A DNA stretch of 64,000 nucleotides, from contig OU612071.1 of the NCBI GenBank assembly GCA_914767715.1, positions 24,611,681 through 24,675,680 of the forward strand, read 5' to 3'. Of the stretch, positions 20,749 to 33,100 are shown piece after piece. This DNA comes from Membranipora membranacea (Eukaryota; Bryozoa; Gymnolaemata; Cheilostomatida; Membraniporidae). Made by a program: the position numbers and the translations under genes. The notes under the pieces were generated by a model. It did not search any database and was not told the origin of the DNA. It saw nothing but the letters and a program-made list of their open reading frames with translations. How positions within the stretch are numbered: position 1 is the first letter of the stretch; the number at the start of each line of letters is the position of its first letter.

Positions 20749-22824
20749 CTATTTTTTGCATACAAACTGCTCATCTGTAAGTTCCAAGCACTTGTGACGG
20801 AACCAGTTGGTACACCTAGGACACAGAATCCACCTGTCACCATCGTTATCACTTGAATCATCTTTCTGACATATTCCGCAGTTCTCATTATTTGAATTGG
20901 TTTTTTTCTGCGTTTCGTAACAGCCCATACCTAAAGAAAATATTATTAATATGAGAAAGGTTCTGGAGTACTAATGCTCAAACTTGTAATTTTTTTAACG
21001 ATTGACTTTCTATTTACGCATAGTTATTTACCTCCACTCTCCATGATTTTTTCTTCTCCACATTTTCGTTGGTTGCCTGAATTCTCTTCCTGATGTATTT
21101 ACAAAGGCATCAATCACCATACTATAGATCTCTGAAATGAATAGAACAGAACAGGAAAATCAGACTTATGTAGCTGATCTCCTTCTAAAGGGGTTGCTCA
21201 TGCAAAATGTGTAGCGGTTTCGAACATAATTTTCAAGAATACTAACCTCTCTTCTCGTGATTTGGTAGTTTACCATGCAGGGCAGAGAACTTGGCTTCTA
21301 ATTCTTTTGAGACGAGAAGTAGGTCTATGAAGAAATTTAAGCATGGTTACAAGAATGAACTATTGCAATCCGGCTATCTGAGTCCACAATTACTTGGTGG
21401 GCACATTTTTTTGGCCCAAGCTTGCAGATACTATGTAAGTAACCATTAGCATGTCATTTGTCAAAAAGTGTTAAGCTTAGAGTACTAACGGCAATGGACT
21501 GCGGTCAGGTCTAGTTGTACAGGTGGCCGTTTAACAAGAATTCTCGGAGGAGAGAAACCTACAGTGTGCTTCCGAATTCTTCATTTTTTAATTACCTTGA
21601 CCACCAGTACCGATCAACATCAGACATAAATTCGTAGAATTCTACAGTTGTGTGAGTGAGCACAAATCTTTGATTTTGGTGGTGTTCGACCTCTCGGATG
21701 CTTGGCTCATCAAGTACTTCCTCCCTCATTGCAACCAATGTGGACATATCTTCCGCTCTTGATTTCTGCCTGATCTATCTCAGCGTATCAACTACACTGA
21801 TGAGCACATAACGTCCTATGGTGCGCTTGTGACATCAGACGAATCATACCTCAGACTGGAATGAATGGACTTCACATTATCCGATAGTTTAAATTGAAGA
21901 TAGATCGGGAAGTGTTGGTGAAATTTACACTTACATACATTTAATAATTAAAAATAAATTAACAAATAAGATGTTTGCTAGTTATGAATTTCATTTTTTC
22001 AAGCCTGTGTGGAATGATGAACTTTCTCGAGGATTTAAAATTAGATTTAAATTATAACATTACAGTAATGAGACATGACTAATAAACCTGATTTTGCTGT
22101 CATTGGATTTGGACTTTGTACGCTGAAGTTGCAGAACTGCCACGTGATGGTATGACCTTATGTACTGCTGCAAAATCCCTTCTAACCTTAAGATACGCGT
22201 CATACGCATCCACTCTTCGAACTTGTGCCACTATATCACTGAAGGTTTTAGTGTAGACGAATGTCTCCACACTAGAATGATGATAATTAATGATGATCAA
22301 AGGACGAACAAAACTGGGTGTCAGGAGGTTTAATGGCATTGATCTGATAATGTACGGTTTCCATTACTTGGTCATTTTTCTTCGGAAAAATTTTTTGTGT
22401 CATAAGTTAATTGTCACAGAATTTATACCACTCCAATTAAAAACATTATTTCAAAGCTGTATATGAGGGTTAAAAAATGTTATTGGTCAAATATTTCGTC
22501 AGAATAATGGAGAGTCTACTTGAGATGGGCAGCGTGACCCACCAATATACCTAACCTAAAATGCAAACTTTCACAGTTTTTTCTATTTAATCTGCTGGGA
22601 GCAACAACGGACGGAATGTTCAATTGAGATCAGATTACATATTACAGACTCATTGCATGTTCTCTAAAATTAGCCAACCTGTTCCAAATGATTCTCACAT
22701 GACTGTCTATACCCGGATATGGTGACCCAAGAACTGGCGTAATACAGCATTCGGGTTGGTTAGCTGGAGGCGTACTGACAGCTGGTGACATACAGCTTAC
22801 TGTTAATGTTCTACGAGGTTCCGG
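20749..22824 (-). CDS. Seven-exon 3' part of a PHD-finger gene, family unknown
   Basis: Exons: 22646-22824 (NQPECCITPVLGSPYPGIDS, HVRIIWNRLANFREHAMSL); 22187-22271 (ETFVYTKTFSDIVAQVRRVD); 21596-21765 (RAEDMSTLVAMREEVLDEPS, TTVEFYEFMSDVDRYWWSR); 21490-21542 (ILVKRPPVQLDLTAVH); 21247-21324 (LLLVSKELEAKFSALHGKLP); 21032-21131 (EIYSMVIDAFVNTSGREFRQ); 20749-20930 (NCGICQKDDSSDND, RWILCPRCTNWFRHKCLELT, stop). Every join through 21032 keeps the codon phase. The last join is off by one nucleotide. The final exon is a PHD-type zinc finger (C-x2-C, W-x3-C-x2-C, W-x2-H-x2-C), usually a chromatin-reading module, truncated before its last Cys pair. C-terminal PHD fingers also occur in transposon-derived proteins. 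The transposase-like remnant at 23.7-24.7 kb lies upstream on the same strand. No start codon exon was identified. Confidence 0.5.
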
Positions 22825-23703
22825 CTGGACAGATGGCTGTATAGTTAATAACATTGTCAAAGCAAGAGGGGGTAGATGAAATGAGAACAGCTAATTATTT
22901 TGAGGGATTATTATTACAGAATAAAGCATTATAATTATTATTTTTGTGATACAAATATAAACGTCATCAGATTGTATAATACACGATTATATGAGCAGTT
23001 TTTTTTTCATCTCTATCACAAGATGACATATAGTGCCGCAAATTGTAGTGGCCTTGTTTTGGGGAAGTTGAGGATGCCACGCAGAGTGGAGAGAAACCCT
23101 TTTGTCTGTGAGGACATAATTCCTTTGGAGATTTCCCCGACTACCCTGTAATTCGAATTAGCATGGCAACATAACAAAATTGTTACTGTATTTTTCAGTG
23201 AATCAAACACGGTAAAATAGTTTACAATAGGAAAAATAGGACCAGGTTACCATTTCACATCGTATCACAAAATTTGTATTTGATCCTATATCCATCTTAA
23301 TAAGTGAGACGAGAGTGAAAGTTAGATTGGACTGCCTTAGCAGTGATCCAACAGTATACAATTATGAAGTGTTTCCATGACTGATAACAGATAAAGCAGT
23401 GTGAGGTAGGTATGAGGCTGAGGTATGAGCTGATCCCACAGCCCACTTCTTCTAGGGTAGCCAACCCCTACCAGCCTTACCTTAAGGCCCAAATATTTCC
23501 AAATTACGGGTTTTCATTTTTACCCAATTTAGGTACTCGGTTTATGTTGGTTAATTCAAGCCCTATGCTGCAGAGACGAACTTATACCTCAACAGTTCGC
23601 ACATGCGCCGAGTGATTAATAGTGGGTGACATTACGACATTAAATTGTGTAGTAGCAATGGTGCTATCATTTATTTGCAGTAATTTATTTGGATTGAAAT
23701 TGA

Positions 23704-24680
23704 CTAATTATAATTAAAAAGCCTGGTATCGGGACTGCAAATTGATGATAACGACATTGCTTCCAAATAAGTTTTAACAACACCGCTCTCCTCACCTTCA
23801 GATTTTCCATGCCGTGAGCCGTAGTAATTCCATGTAAACTTTAGTGGGACCTCCAAGGAAGTGGATAAGTTGAATAGGGGAATGTGAGATTTATACTGTG
23901 CACTGCCCCCGTCTGACCAGATGTGCACGTGTTTTATATGCTGTTATGCGCACAAATGAATCCCTCATTACATCGGAACAGGGACTAAACACAATCACCA
24001 TAGGGTGTATGGTAACAGAATTTCGAGCATAGTACGCTGATTGGGCTTCCGAGGATTGTCTGCAAACATAGTTCTCTGCAAAATCGATAACACAGACAGC
24101 CTCATCTGCTGAGAGGTTCTTCTTACACCTTTTGTATGAAGGCAGTGATGCTACAGCATTTGAGATATGCAAAGTAAAGTTTGCCATTCTAGTGACTATT
24201 GATTTGATTACATCTGCCCGATTCTCGCACGTCACCACCACCACCACCATCGCATCTCGCTAACCAATCGCTGAAAACGTCCCTCAGCTGAGCATTTCTT
24301 ACAACTTCTTCTGAGACACGCTTCATTTTTTAGATCATAAACCGCTTTGCTGCCAAGTCCATCTCCCTACCAGGAGAGCTAAAGTCAGAAGAATGGAGTC
24401 CAGTTCTTGGCATAGAAAGCCTGATTGACTTGCACATCATCGCTATCGAGTCGCATATGTCACTAACGCTCTGTAGCAAGCGGACGGCTTTCATTAACTT
24501 CACATGTTTAGGTCTCAGTTTGTAGAAAGTTGTTTTGCTCAGCTTTGCCTCTGGGTTTTCTGCTATATATCTTTTGTATTTGGACTTTTTGCTTTGTTGT
24601 AGAACGCAGCACCTTGATTGTATGATGAGATAGATCGTAACAAACAAAATCCACAGCCAGTCATTAATGGCGTTTGCCAT
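23704..24680 (-). pseudogene. Transposase-like protein of unnamed family, frameshifted
   Basis: Frames in order: NPEAKLSKTTFYKLRPKHVK (24330-24680); SEEVVRNAQLRDVFSDWLARC then a GGT run; CKKNLSADEAVCVIDFAENY with QSSEAQSAYYARNSVTIHPM (23891-24250); HIWSDGGSAQYKSHIPLFNL with WNYYGSRHGKSEGEESGVVK (23704-23928). I recall a multicopy invertebrate family with 'F..LRP..V', 'LDFAENY.C..Q.E.Q..Y......T.HP' and 'W.SDG..AQYKN....NL......W.FF..SHGKS..DG.GG..K', probably a DDE-type transposase. The best candidates for catalytic Asp residues are in VIDFAENY and WSDGGS. A (GGT)n run near 24238-24252 sits at a frame change, and another change lies near 23915. It is therefore probably dead. Confidence 0.55.
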
Positions 24681-26377
24681 CCCGAAAGCCGATAAGGGAT
24701 GGCTGCGTCAAGAGTTAACTGAGTGTTTTCAGGAATAACCTAATGTTGGCCAACAATTGTCATGTAAATTGTCAAGTGATTATTTTTATCAGTAATCACT
24801 TCTGTTGCGACAGCTCATGCCCACCTAATCAAAATGGCAGCTCTGACAGTATATAGCCATGCTGCATATATAGGTTGACTGCTCTATTCTTTTAACTTGT
24901 TAACTTTCACCTAAGACACTCCTCCAAAACCTCTGCCCCGAGCCCCGCTGGGGGGCTAAGACCCGGCTGGGTTTTCTCGGGCGCTATGTGGCCTTGGTGC
25001 ACAGCTACGCTGCACGGGACAGTAAAAAATGGCAGGGCCACAATTGAATGCTAGAAATCCCCCCTGGTCCATTCAACTGATATCCGAGAGTTTAGGTAAA
25101 ATATTTCAGTACAAATTCCGTGCATAGGTGAGCTATGACCCATTACATACTAAAATTATTACAATCTGATCATAGTCAATGTTGTTTGAGTCTGAAATCA
25201 ACAGTCAAACAGCGATGGTCTATCATGACAAACATAATTCTACTAATAAGCCTAGAAATTTGAAGAAAACAAGTTTAGAGTGGAAATATGCTTCAATACC
25301 AGGCACCCTACGGTGAACCTCCACACAAAGATAATATTAGAAGCACGATGGGCTCAGAATAAAATCATACTGCAACTTTAAAACACCACCTTCCTGCCCA
25401 TGAATAGTATCAACATTTTAGTCGTCCTCAAATTTTGATACAACACATTTGATTGAAACATTATGGTATCATGTGCATCTAATCACATAGCTAAGCCAGT
25501 GCAGATGTGGTGACATTCCACAGCATGAAATTACACAATAATCAAACACATAGTTGAATAAATTTATGGAGTCACTACTGTGCTAGTCTGCTAGCAACAG
25601 AGGGTCATGTGCAACAAGTCTGTTACTTATCCTCATTCAGATGCGGTCACATTCCAAAGCATGAAATTACACAATCATCAAACACATAGTAGAATTAATT
25701 TATAGAATCACTACTGTCCTAGTCTGCCAGCAACAGAGTGTCATGTGCAAAAATTCCGTTACTTAACCCCATTCAGTTTATCAATCAATCATTACTTTTC
25801 TAGTTCGCCTTTCCACTAGCAATGCCTACGAATCATATCATATCATATCATCGAATCATAATATCATGCCGATTTTGAAAGTGAATGAAATTCACGCGCC
25901 TTCCAGTCAAGCTCTAAAAATCTCTTATATGAACATCTCTGTGGACTTTGAGTTTGTTTCATACTGAAGCTTGGAATCACCACCTTAGCTGCCCAAAAAT
26001 CATTAATTAGATCATAATCTAGATCGATTCATTTATGAGTTGTTTTAGTAGCAATATGGAGCTCGAAAATGAAGACTACTTCATACCATCACCTTAGCTG
26101 GACTTAAATTGCATAATTGCGCCATTTACTGTTATCTTATGAGAATGAACATACCGTAAATTAATGAAAATTACCTGAGTCCAGAGCAGATCTTGGAATA
26201 AACTGGAGAAGAATAAAGTATCTGTTTAGAGAAGTATAAATATCCGATCACAGTAGAATTATTTCTGGCTGTAGGTTTGTAAGTGATGAACTTCTTCATT
26301 GTCTGAGCATAAGGGTGGAAATGACTATGCTATTATTATTACTATTACTATTACTATTATAGCGTTGTTTTGATTCT
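24681..26377. other. Intergenic stretch with a short GC-rich island
   Basis: A GC-rich patch at about 24930-25030 (CCCCGAGCCCCGCTGGGGGG) contrasts with the AT-rich surroundings. There is a (CATAT)n-like run near 25840-25860. No supported exon was seen. Confidence 0.4.
25502..25773. repeat. 136-bp direct tandem duplication
   Basis: Two copies, 25502-25637 and 25638-25773, share GCATGAAATTACACAAT, CAAACACATAGT, TCACTACTGT and AGCAACAGAG in the same order. The offset is 136 bp, with about 15% differences by eye. Confidence 0.8.
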
Positions 26378-26555
26378 GAGATAGTTCCCCTACATCACCC
26401 TTGCAATGAATTATTTTGACGCTAAAATGACCTGCTAATTGAAAAACAATCAGCTGTGATTTGATACTCTGAATTAACCAACTGTCTTTTAAAATTGGCC
26501 AAAGGTGATAAAAGAGTAAAATTAATTCTAAGGGTGAAGTGGGGGAACTATCTTG
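26378..26555. mobile_element. MITE-like element with about 40-bp terminal inverted repeats
   Basis: The left end GAGATAGTTCCCCTACATCA and the right end (inverted) AAGATAGTTCCCCCACTTCA match for about 40 bp with a few mismatches. The core of about 95 bp is non-coding. It lies just downstream of an (ATT/ACT)n run. Confidence 0.7.
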
Positions 26556-26838
26556 GAATGAAGACAACTTTTATTTGATGCTAATTTGCCTTTTGATTAT
26601 GAGCTAGAATCATTCTGCTTCTAAAATTTCTTTGTGTGTACCTATTGTCAAGCATTTTGGTACTCAAATATGCACTCAAAATAATATTTTGTATGTGGGG
26701 ATTACAACTTTCACTTTTATGTGATTAACAAATTTCAGAAATATCTCACCTTTGCCCTACTATTTTATGACCTGTCCCCATTGTATGTTGCTGGGATGTT
26801 AAATCCTTAGACTTGTTTACTCACTGTAATTGGAATTT

Positions 26839-26910
26839 ATGGGACCTTAAAAGTCATTTAAAACTTCAAATCTACAATTTAAAGTTCCAAATGACTGTTT
26901 TAGGTCCCAT
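26839..26910. repeat. 72-bp imperfect hairpin
   Basis: ATGGGACCTTAAAAGTCATTT pairs with AATGACTGTTTTAGGTCCCAT. Confidence 0.65.
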
Positions 26911-27317
26911 ATGACATGTATGATGACCATTTGGAATGTTTTAGTCATTGGGAACGTTAAGTTGGAACCGTTTGGATAACAGTGTAGGAATTCTGGCAGA
27001 TGAAACACTCACGCACATTTATAGTCTCGCTCCTTTTGTTTGAAACCTCGACATTACTTGTCTGTTTCATTTTTGCCCTACAGACTGTATTCGACAAAGA
27101 AATTAAAGATGAGGCAGTATCATAAAATCGTAAAATGTTATGTTTCCTAAAGATATATTTAGGCGAAAACTGCTACAAAACATTCATTGAATTTACTTGT
27201 TTGTGAATAATTTGTGCTTAAAATTTTACTAGACATAATTGAGATTACTTGCTAATTCTTAAAAGTCAGTTAGTTTGTTTGAATATTTGATAAACAGTCA
27301 GGAAAAGAACACGGCAA

Positions 27318-30175
27318 TCAATGGTGTTCAGATAAATGAAGGTAACAGGAAGTTAAAGCAGCAGCGAACATTAAGATTGAGAAGGTCTCACTCCTTGATG
27401 TGCCCATGCTCATCAGATGACCACCTTCATCAAAGGCTCCGAGTACAGGAAAAACTGCGCCTAGATAATTAAAATAGTTTACAGTCACACTTAACACCAT
27501 TTACAGGTCATGTTTGCATACAAATCCTCAAAATTTGCTTACAGACAGTATCATTGGGGTTCTGATACATGCAACACATAAAAATTTGAGTTGACAAATA
27601 ATTTTGGATAAACACGTTTCAGGTCCAAATTTGTTGTACTCCGGTTCTGGTAAATATAGTAGAGACCCATTGGTACTCCTAGGTACAGTAATATTGTCAT
27701 AAGCACTCACCAGTTCTTGGAGAATCTGTAACCAAAGAAAATAGAACAATGATACAAATCAGGAGAACATGTAAACATGATGGTATGTGCTAATAAAGCA
27801 CTAATATTTTGCCGACCATGCTTCGGGATGGCGAGTGATAAGACCCCTGAATTTTAATCAGCCATTAGATTTGCAGACACATGTTTTTGATTTGAACGCT
27901 CCAAGCATTGAGGAAAATTTGAACTTACATATTGAACATGTTGAGCCAGACCAGTCGACATGACATAAACATTCAAAGCCATTTCCTCGCCATGAGTCAG
28001 AACAAATTCCATGAGGACCACAAGGCGCGCTGGCACAGTCATCGGCACCAACCCCTGCATTTAAAAGGGAATGAAAAAACTCAATTTACCTGAAAACATG
28101 TGTCAGCCTATATCTTGCTTATGTTGAAAGGATAATTTTTGATACATCCAATTTCAATTTCAATTCCAATAGAGGGGAAAACCCTCTTGGCGATGAAGGC
28201 TTAGACTTACTACTAAATGGTAGATCAGAGCACTCTGGGCTTGTCTAGTGCTAACACTACGATTTTACGATGCGTTGTCTTCACTAGATTATTACGAATT
28301 GAATTAGGAGTTGTCCCCACGTGAATAAACAAACATTAGAGCCTATTCAAGCTGATAAGGAGTCACAAAACCAAGCAAGTTCACCATCAATCCAACAATC
28401 AAACCACTACAGCACTCTGTCAAAGGAATTTTCAATTATTTAGTTTACCATTTACTGAAACACTCACAGTAATTGTATGTATCAGCATTAAGTTGATTTG
28501 CAAAAAAATTCATCGCGAACCATATTCTATCATGATGAGAGGGTGTTTTTTCTAGCTTTCATCCTGACTGTCTTGAGAGCTTGAAGCGTCAAAGTAAAAC
28601 CAGCTGGAAGGTTTTGTGGGGGGAGGCACTTTAAGCCTAGAGAGCAATTGAGGGCCATAAAAATTAAATTGTCTGGGTTTTAGATGAGTGTCTATGGTGA
28701 AAGTTCATAAGCAGATTACCAAAAGAATAAAATCGTCGCTACAATTTTGATCGAATTACTTAGACGGGCATGAGCTATCTGAACAATTGATAACTTAAAA
28801 AAAGAATGACTTATCATTTTACATTACAGGTGAGGTCATTCCTGAATAGAAATCAGGGATTTTGTTGTTATGACCTATCTTATCATACAATCAAGGGCTT
28901 GTTGATTGAATTGAGCATGACATTAATATTCCACTTTAAATCCATGTGATAATCTGAGAGAAATCAATTATATTCAGCATTAGACACAGCTAAATTTTAT
29001 GGTGAAGAAACTATGAAGCTCTTCCTGATTTAGAACAAGAGAAAATCACAGATTAGCAGGTTCAATTTGTGTTAAAAGACGGATGGGTTGTTGACAACAC
29101 CTTCGAATATTTTCGGCTGATACAACTCACCGGCGTGAGTTTCCGATCCCTATGAGTTGGATAGATTTGATGATTGTCTGTCTATTCATATAGGTACAAA
29201 ATTGTCAATGTCAATACACACATCATCCTATGTTTCTCATTTACGTAATATTAAGAATGAGTGAAATAGGCCAGGTATTATGCAGCATTTGGGTGAAACC
29301 GGGCTGGTGTGACCGTATACTGTGATACCGCCCTGCACGACGATTTTAACATAAATAGAGAGTCAAGTGGAATTTCTTTTTATGCATAGGTAGTAAATTG
29401 TTTTCAACACGATGTGCAAATTATGAGAAAAGTTCTGACCGCAAGGCATATTATTCATGGCCGCTTAGGGCCTCGTACGCAGGTACCGACTTTGGTTTTC
29501 ACTCAATAGCACTCCGTCAATGAAAAGGTAGCCCTCAAACAAGACTTCAGAAAACTTCACTTACTGAGTTGCAATCAAACTCATGGTATCTTGTGTCGAC
29601 TTACGAAAGTTGATGACATAAATCCTTCCTCTATATTTATAGTCTGACACCAGTGCTGTAGTAGGAGTTAGCCACATTGCACTCTGCATCAATGACCATC
29701 TGCATGTCTCTAGACTTGATGTTACTATTGTAGAACTATGTTTCCTGCAAACTCCCAACAGATTCCCTATGAAAAAAGGATTGCAGATTTTAGCTGATTT
29801 GATATATGAGGCACACTTAAAAAAAAATTAACCTCACAAACAATAATGCATCACTCTCTCTCTCTCTGAAATGGACCCGCTTCACTTTCAACTCCCGATG
29901 CGGACACTCATGCATGCAAAGAGTAAAATAACAAGATGTACAGTTTTTGATGGTTCATGAATGAATGATCAGGAACACGGAGCGTACCGGTAGTTATGTT
30001 ATACAGTATTACACTATCTTTGCCCTTATCAGCTACCATTAAAAGGTTAGGGATTGAGGGATTAATCTCAATAACTCCTCCGATGTCACGTAAACTCGGC
30101 TCCTGATTAGTGTCATAGCTATGAATCGCCCCTGTATCATAGAACTGATGTATCTCAGCTGTGTATGGCTTTAGT
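27318..30175 (-). CDS. 3' half of a cell-surface gene: propeller-like region, EGF domain, microexon, anchor tail
   Basis: Five minus-strand exons whose phases all fit: 29988-30175 (KPYTAEIHQFYDTGAIHSYD, INPSIPNLLMVADKGKDSVI); 29605-29766 (AMWLTPTTALVSDYKYRGRI); 27929-28054, an EGF-like domain with six Cys (DDCASAPCGPHGICSDSW, GFECLCHVDWSGSTC); 27711-27725, a 15-nt microexon (SPRT); 27318-27460, the last exon (VLGAFDEGGHLMSMGTSRSE, then TFSILMFAAALTSCYLHLS, stop). The EGF exon is a symmetric phase-1 module, as is usual. The first two exons carry 'LLMVADKGKDSV' and 'TALVSDYKYRGRIYVI', like blades of NHL-type beta-propellers. The hydrophobic end with small residues before it fits a GPI-anchor signal or a single membrane helix with a tiny tail. 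The protein should be secreted or on the cell surface. Upstream exons are not identified. The propeller call is tentative; the EGF call is firm. Confidence 0.65.
27711..27725 (-). CDS. 15-nt microexon of the EGF/propeller gene
   Basis: ATTCTCCAAGAACTG is flanked by GGTTACAG and GTGAGTGC. It is phase-1 symmetric, so inclusion or skipping keeps the frame. It would add five residues just before the anchor exon. Confidence 0.5.
27791..27861 (+). mobile_element. SINE fragment (3' part)
   Basis: TAATAAAGCACTAATATTTT, GGGATGGCGAGTGATAAGAC and a final ATTTTAATCA match the 3' portion of the tRNA-derived SINE at 46.4 kb, in the opposite orientation. It lies in the intron between the EGF exon and the microexon. 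Confidence 0.75.
28055..29604. other. Large intron of the EGF/propeller gene
   Basis: The interval between the EGF exon and the preceding exon. No repeat or exon could be supported within it. Confidence 0.45.
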
Positions 30176-33100
30176 CTGAAAATAGAATGTTTTTGCATGA
30201 TGATTGGTTAGTCAGTTCAATTTTTTCTGCAATAAGAAACAAAGTAGACCACCACCCTTGTTCTTCTTTGTAGGTCTATCCATCCTTACACTCTGATAAC
30301 AACTTAAATGAAACTGATGACTTGGCTTTTTCACTTTAAGGAAAGTTTCAGACAGACAGAAAACTTTTTGTGTAGCCACAATGTAATATTCTTCATCATT
30401 TGAAATACTCAAACTGTATTACTATTTCCATCATAAGAAATTTCTCTCTATATCTTTGGCAGTTGGAAAGTCTCATAATTTTAATTTTTAATGTATTGAT
30501 ATGATATTCATTTACGCTTTCATTGTTTTCATGAGTAACAGATTCCTAACTCTCTGTGGTATCATTCTTAGCATAGCTGTATATTTTGAACAGGCTAGGC
30601 CTACATTTTAACAAGAAAATGAAAATTTAACACCATTCTTTATGCCACCTTATCAATCTTTTGTTTACCATTTTTATGTGCAGTTCATCGAACCAATTTC
30701 CACTATATGCTATTTTAGGGTCCAATCAAATCGCAATAAAATTTGTAGTCATGAGCTCCAACAGAAACCACTATGCCATCTTCATTGTCATGAGTTCTAG
30801 TCCCACTGCCCCACACTAACAACAGGGACTGTATACTGGGATCGAAACGTTGCGCAATGTAAATCTTTCACTAGATGCTCTTAGCTGTGTAAGCTTTTTA
30901 GGGAACTCTTTTTTGTTTGAGAGATTGAATTTATGAGAAAGATGAATATGAGACATAATGTGCAGAGCGACCATTTATCATGGCCATGACCAACCAGCCC
31001 AGTGGCCAGAAAATCTCTGCAATAATCTCATTATCCACAACACAATAATATTTGACACGAAAACCCTGATTAATTGCAGAAGGCAATACAACTGATTTAA
31101 AAAAGATTGGGTTATGCCTCGGTGTCCTTAGATAGGTTAATGTACAACCTGGATTGATGTGATACTTACTTTATAGGCATGAAGAGCATGATTGCTCAAC
31201 CACAGTTACTTTCTCAATCGAGGCCTCCAGAAGCTAGTTTCTCGGCATCTGATCTTCTCGAACATCTGAGGGGACAAGAAATATTCTGGTGTCTGCTATT
31301 GCCTTCATAAGAGGGCAGTGGTATACTGACAAATAATCCTTGAATTATGCTGAATATCCCATGTTAGGCAGTTTGTAATTAGTCTGTTGAAGATAGAATC
31401 TGTGCTCATTCATAGTTTCCCTGACATTCAATATCCTCCAGCAGTGAACTGTATACTATATCTTATCATTCTAAAGATAGAAGAAATTAATAAAGGCAAT
31501 TAGCAACAAGCCACAAAACATCCACCTAACCATCTCCACCTCCATCTAACTAGGTGAGGTGACTCAATGTAAGCTAGCTGGATATACCGCCTAGCTGTGG
31601 TGGGAGTCTATATAAAGTAATTTTGGTGAGTACATTTGCTTGAAATAGCAAATCCCCTACCAATAGTGCAATCCTCTAGGGTATAAAGTTTATCAAACAC
31701 ATATTTTCGATGGAACACAAGACGCCATCGGATTAGCTTTTTTTGGTTTTGCCCGGTTGTTTTTGTCATTCCCAGTCGTTATTCAATAAGTTTTAGTGTT
31801 GATGGTAGGGAGGCTTACATTGAGAATAAATGAGGCTTGTATGAGGCTCTCATCATCAGAATCACTTGCTCAGAACTACTTGGTTATTCACTTAGAAACA
31901 TTCAGTTCCATATCGCTCACTCAGGATACAAAGCCTACAGCTCCATCTAGCAGTGAGTGGTTTGTGAACGGGAACACACCTCTTCATTTCACTCAGATAG
32001 CATTTTTGGCTATTTATTTGTAATTGGAACACACCTGACCCGTCATTGGGGTGGTTGATGTACTTGAAATTGTCAACATCCTTTATTGCTATTCAACGAT
32101 ATGTTATCAACATGATCAACAACGTTAACGATATTCTATTCAATTTCCTTTCTGGTTTTTCTGTGTTGCTATTTTTTTCTGGCACTGAGTGCATAATATC
32201 TCCAATAAGGCGACTTTGGTTGCCAATAGAAGTATTTATTTATACATTGAAATGGTACTTACTCTACTGGCAATTCGACGGGAGCATAGTTGCTCTACTG
32301 CAGGAACATTCTCAATCTCAGCAAGTTGTTGTTTATTTACTAGCCTATATCTCATCAGTCATTGCATCAAGCAAATCCTCAAATTCTATCCTGACGTCTG
32401 GTTTCCTGCCTTGCAGTTGAGGACTGAACGAGCCCTCCGTCTCATTTGCCTGAGGTATACTGATATGTATGTCTTGCATTTTGTTGAAATTGTGACAATA
32501 GGCTGCTTGCAAATAATAAATCCAGAAATATTGTGCTCCCACACATTCCAGTGGGCAGTATCAGCTTCAGCAATTACACTACATTACACAACACTAATTA
32601 GGCTACATGTAACTACTGCAGTTATTTGCAAAGAGGGGTTATAGAGTGACATCCCATTATTAACCCAGTTACCATTTGCTGAGTAAACCCAGACAGGTCA
32701 CAAAGTCAATAATACTCTGTTTAATATTCAGCATATATTTCATATGGAGTCTATGAGCTTCAACCGTCCTGTGCTGTATCAGTTTGATATGCTTGACCGA
32801 TTTCAATGGCAGGTCTGTCTTATAAGTCTGCTAGCAGGCGCTTATATTGAATTATAATGTATTACGTTTTCCTGGTGTAGCTTGCAATAAAATGAATTTT
32901 TTTTAGAAAAACATTGTGATCCTTGTTCGGCTTTTTCTAACGAGTAGATCGGTATAAATAGAAAAAAACAAGGTAAGAGAAATAGAGAGGGGGGGTGAAT
33001 GTTTTTTGCTAGATGATAATATATACAAAAATGCAGGAGAGGCAGATAGGAAAATTGTACACAACGTGGGGGAGATAAGCCGTAACTCATAAATTACCTT

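Noticed and set aside
31796-32644. Cluster of plus-strand frames including 124 and 151 codons
   Set aside because: The composition is that of random AT-rich translation. Better exon-like candidates lie on the opposite strand in the same place, and even those are weak.
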